Shown: piece after piece, positions 14,267 to 14,569 of the stretch
Numbering within the stretch: position 1 is the stretch's first letter
Layout of the letters: the number at the start of each line of letters is the position of its first letter
Assembly: GCA_964632005.1 (NCBI GenBank)
Contig: CAZWAP010000054.1
Location: 1 to 14,569, forward strand
Length of the DNA: 14,569 nucleotides
Origin: CAZWAP01 sp964632005
Lineage (GTDB): Bacteria > Planctomycetota > Phycisphaerae > Sedimentisphaerales > Anaerobacaceae
Direction of reading: 5' to 3'
The notes under the pieces: model-generated
Database searches by the model: none
What the model saw: only the letters and a program-made list of their open reading frames with translations
What the model was told of the DNA's origin: nothing
Translations under genes and position numbers: made by a program

Positions 14267-14383
14267 CCGATACGCGCATCCCGAAGCGATCGTTTGGAAG
14301 TGGCAGGGGATTATAGGACTAAGAGGCAGAAAATTACGGGACGGAGTGTCAATTTAGAAACCCACTTTTTAGGAGGTAGTACA

Positions 14384-14569
14384 ATGAAGAAGGCATTATG
14401 TATCGAAGCAGTTGTATTCGTCGCGTCGATGTGCCTGATCGGCTCGGCCGGCGCCCTTGCGGCCGAGGTCGCAATACCAATTGACAACCCCGGGTTCGAA
14501 TACCCGGTGTTGGTAGATGACGATTGGGGCTACTCGATGGATGACGAGGGTTGGGGCTATTATAACAAC
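14384..14569 (+). CDS. Secreted protein, N-terminal fragment cut by the window edge
   Basis: The first 62 codons of a gene continuing past the right edge. AGGAGG (14371-14376) lies 7 nt before the ATG. A classical Sec signal peptide is clear: MKKALC, a hydrophobic core VVFVASMCLIGSAG (10-23), and a probable signal peptidase I site after ALA (residues 25-27, cleavage before AEV). The mature start has PIDNPGFEYPVL, followed by an acidic and aromatic stretch with two WGY repeats (DDDWGYSMDDEGWGYYNN). I recall similar N-termini in planctomycete exported proteins with a jelly-roll-like domain and often a C-terminal PEP-CTERM sorting signal. The C-terminus is not visible, so this cannot be tested here. 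It is transcribed from the 14047-14075 promoter with a long leader, divergently from recJ. Function unknown. Confidence 0.75.
   Translation, partial: MKKALCIEAVVFVASMCLIGSAGALAAEVAIPIDNPGFEYPVLVDDDWGYSMDDEGWGYYNN

Overview
The window looks like a piece of a Planctomycetota chromosome, most likely from the Phycisphaerae/Sedimentisphaerales side. This is inferred from recalled protein families, not from a search. The supporting signs are a small-gene-rich layout of moderately high GC, a membrane protein ending in a 'GRFYFRYQEKLNWDV'-type tail, a Tat-exported sugar-isomerase-like protein, and a secreted protein of the 'NPGFE...' type at the right edge. No rRNA, tRNA, IS element, prophage or CRISPR array is visible.

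Layout, left to right. Positions 1-525 carry no convincing gene but several small inverted repeats. A Tat-signal L-fucose-isomerase-like protein follows on the minus strand (526-1965) with its own RBS and a candidate promoter. A membrane protein (2223-2756, +) appears to lack the N-terminal half of its family. About 290 bp of non-coding DNA then contains three GGCAGGC repeats and a near-consensus sigma-54 promoter (3048-3063). That promoter sits directly in front of a small stand-alone receiver-like protein (3090-3572), followed by groES (3677-3967) and groEL (4000-5625). A strong intrinsic terminator closes the chaperonin unit at 5637-5671. A 95-residue two-helix membrane protein follows (5696-5983).

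The right half contains cell-wall and repair genes. On the minus strand murE (8675-10174), murF (7275-8678) and mraY (6053-7225) form a compact operon. It makes UDP-MurNAc-pentapeptide, very probably of the meso-diaminopimelate type (DNPR motif in MurE), and loads it on undecaprenyl phosphate as lipid I. It is a shortened dcw cluster, with no penicillin-binding-protein gene upstream and no murD downstream inside the window. A lipoprotein with a complete transglutaminase-like Cys-His-Asp triad (10440-11966, +) is divergent from murE. recJ (12056-13822, -) is convergent with it. Divergent from recJ is a good sigma-70 promoter at 14047-14075. It is followed by an unusually long leader of about 300 nt, with a possible 23-codon ORF and hairpins, before a secreted protein that runs off the right edge (14384-14569).

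The most interesting part is the 2890-5671 block. A -24/-12 promoter with phased upstream repeats is positioned to express a degenerate receiver protein and possibly groESL, in a locus with no visible CIRCE element. This suggests, but does not prove, enhancer-dependent rather than HrcA-type control of a chaperonin operon.
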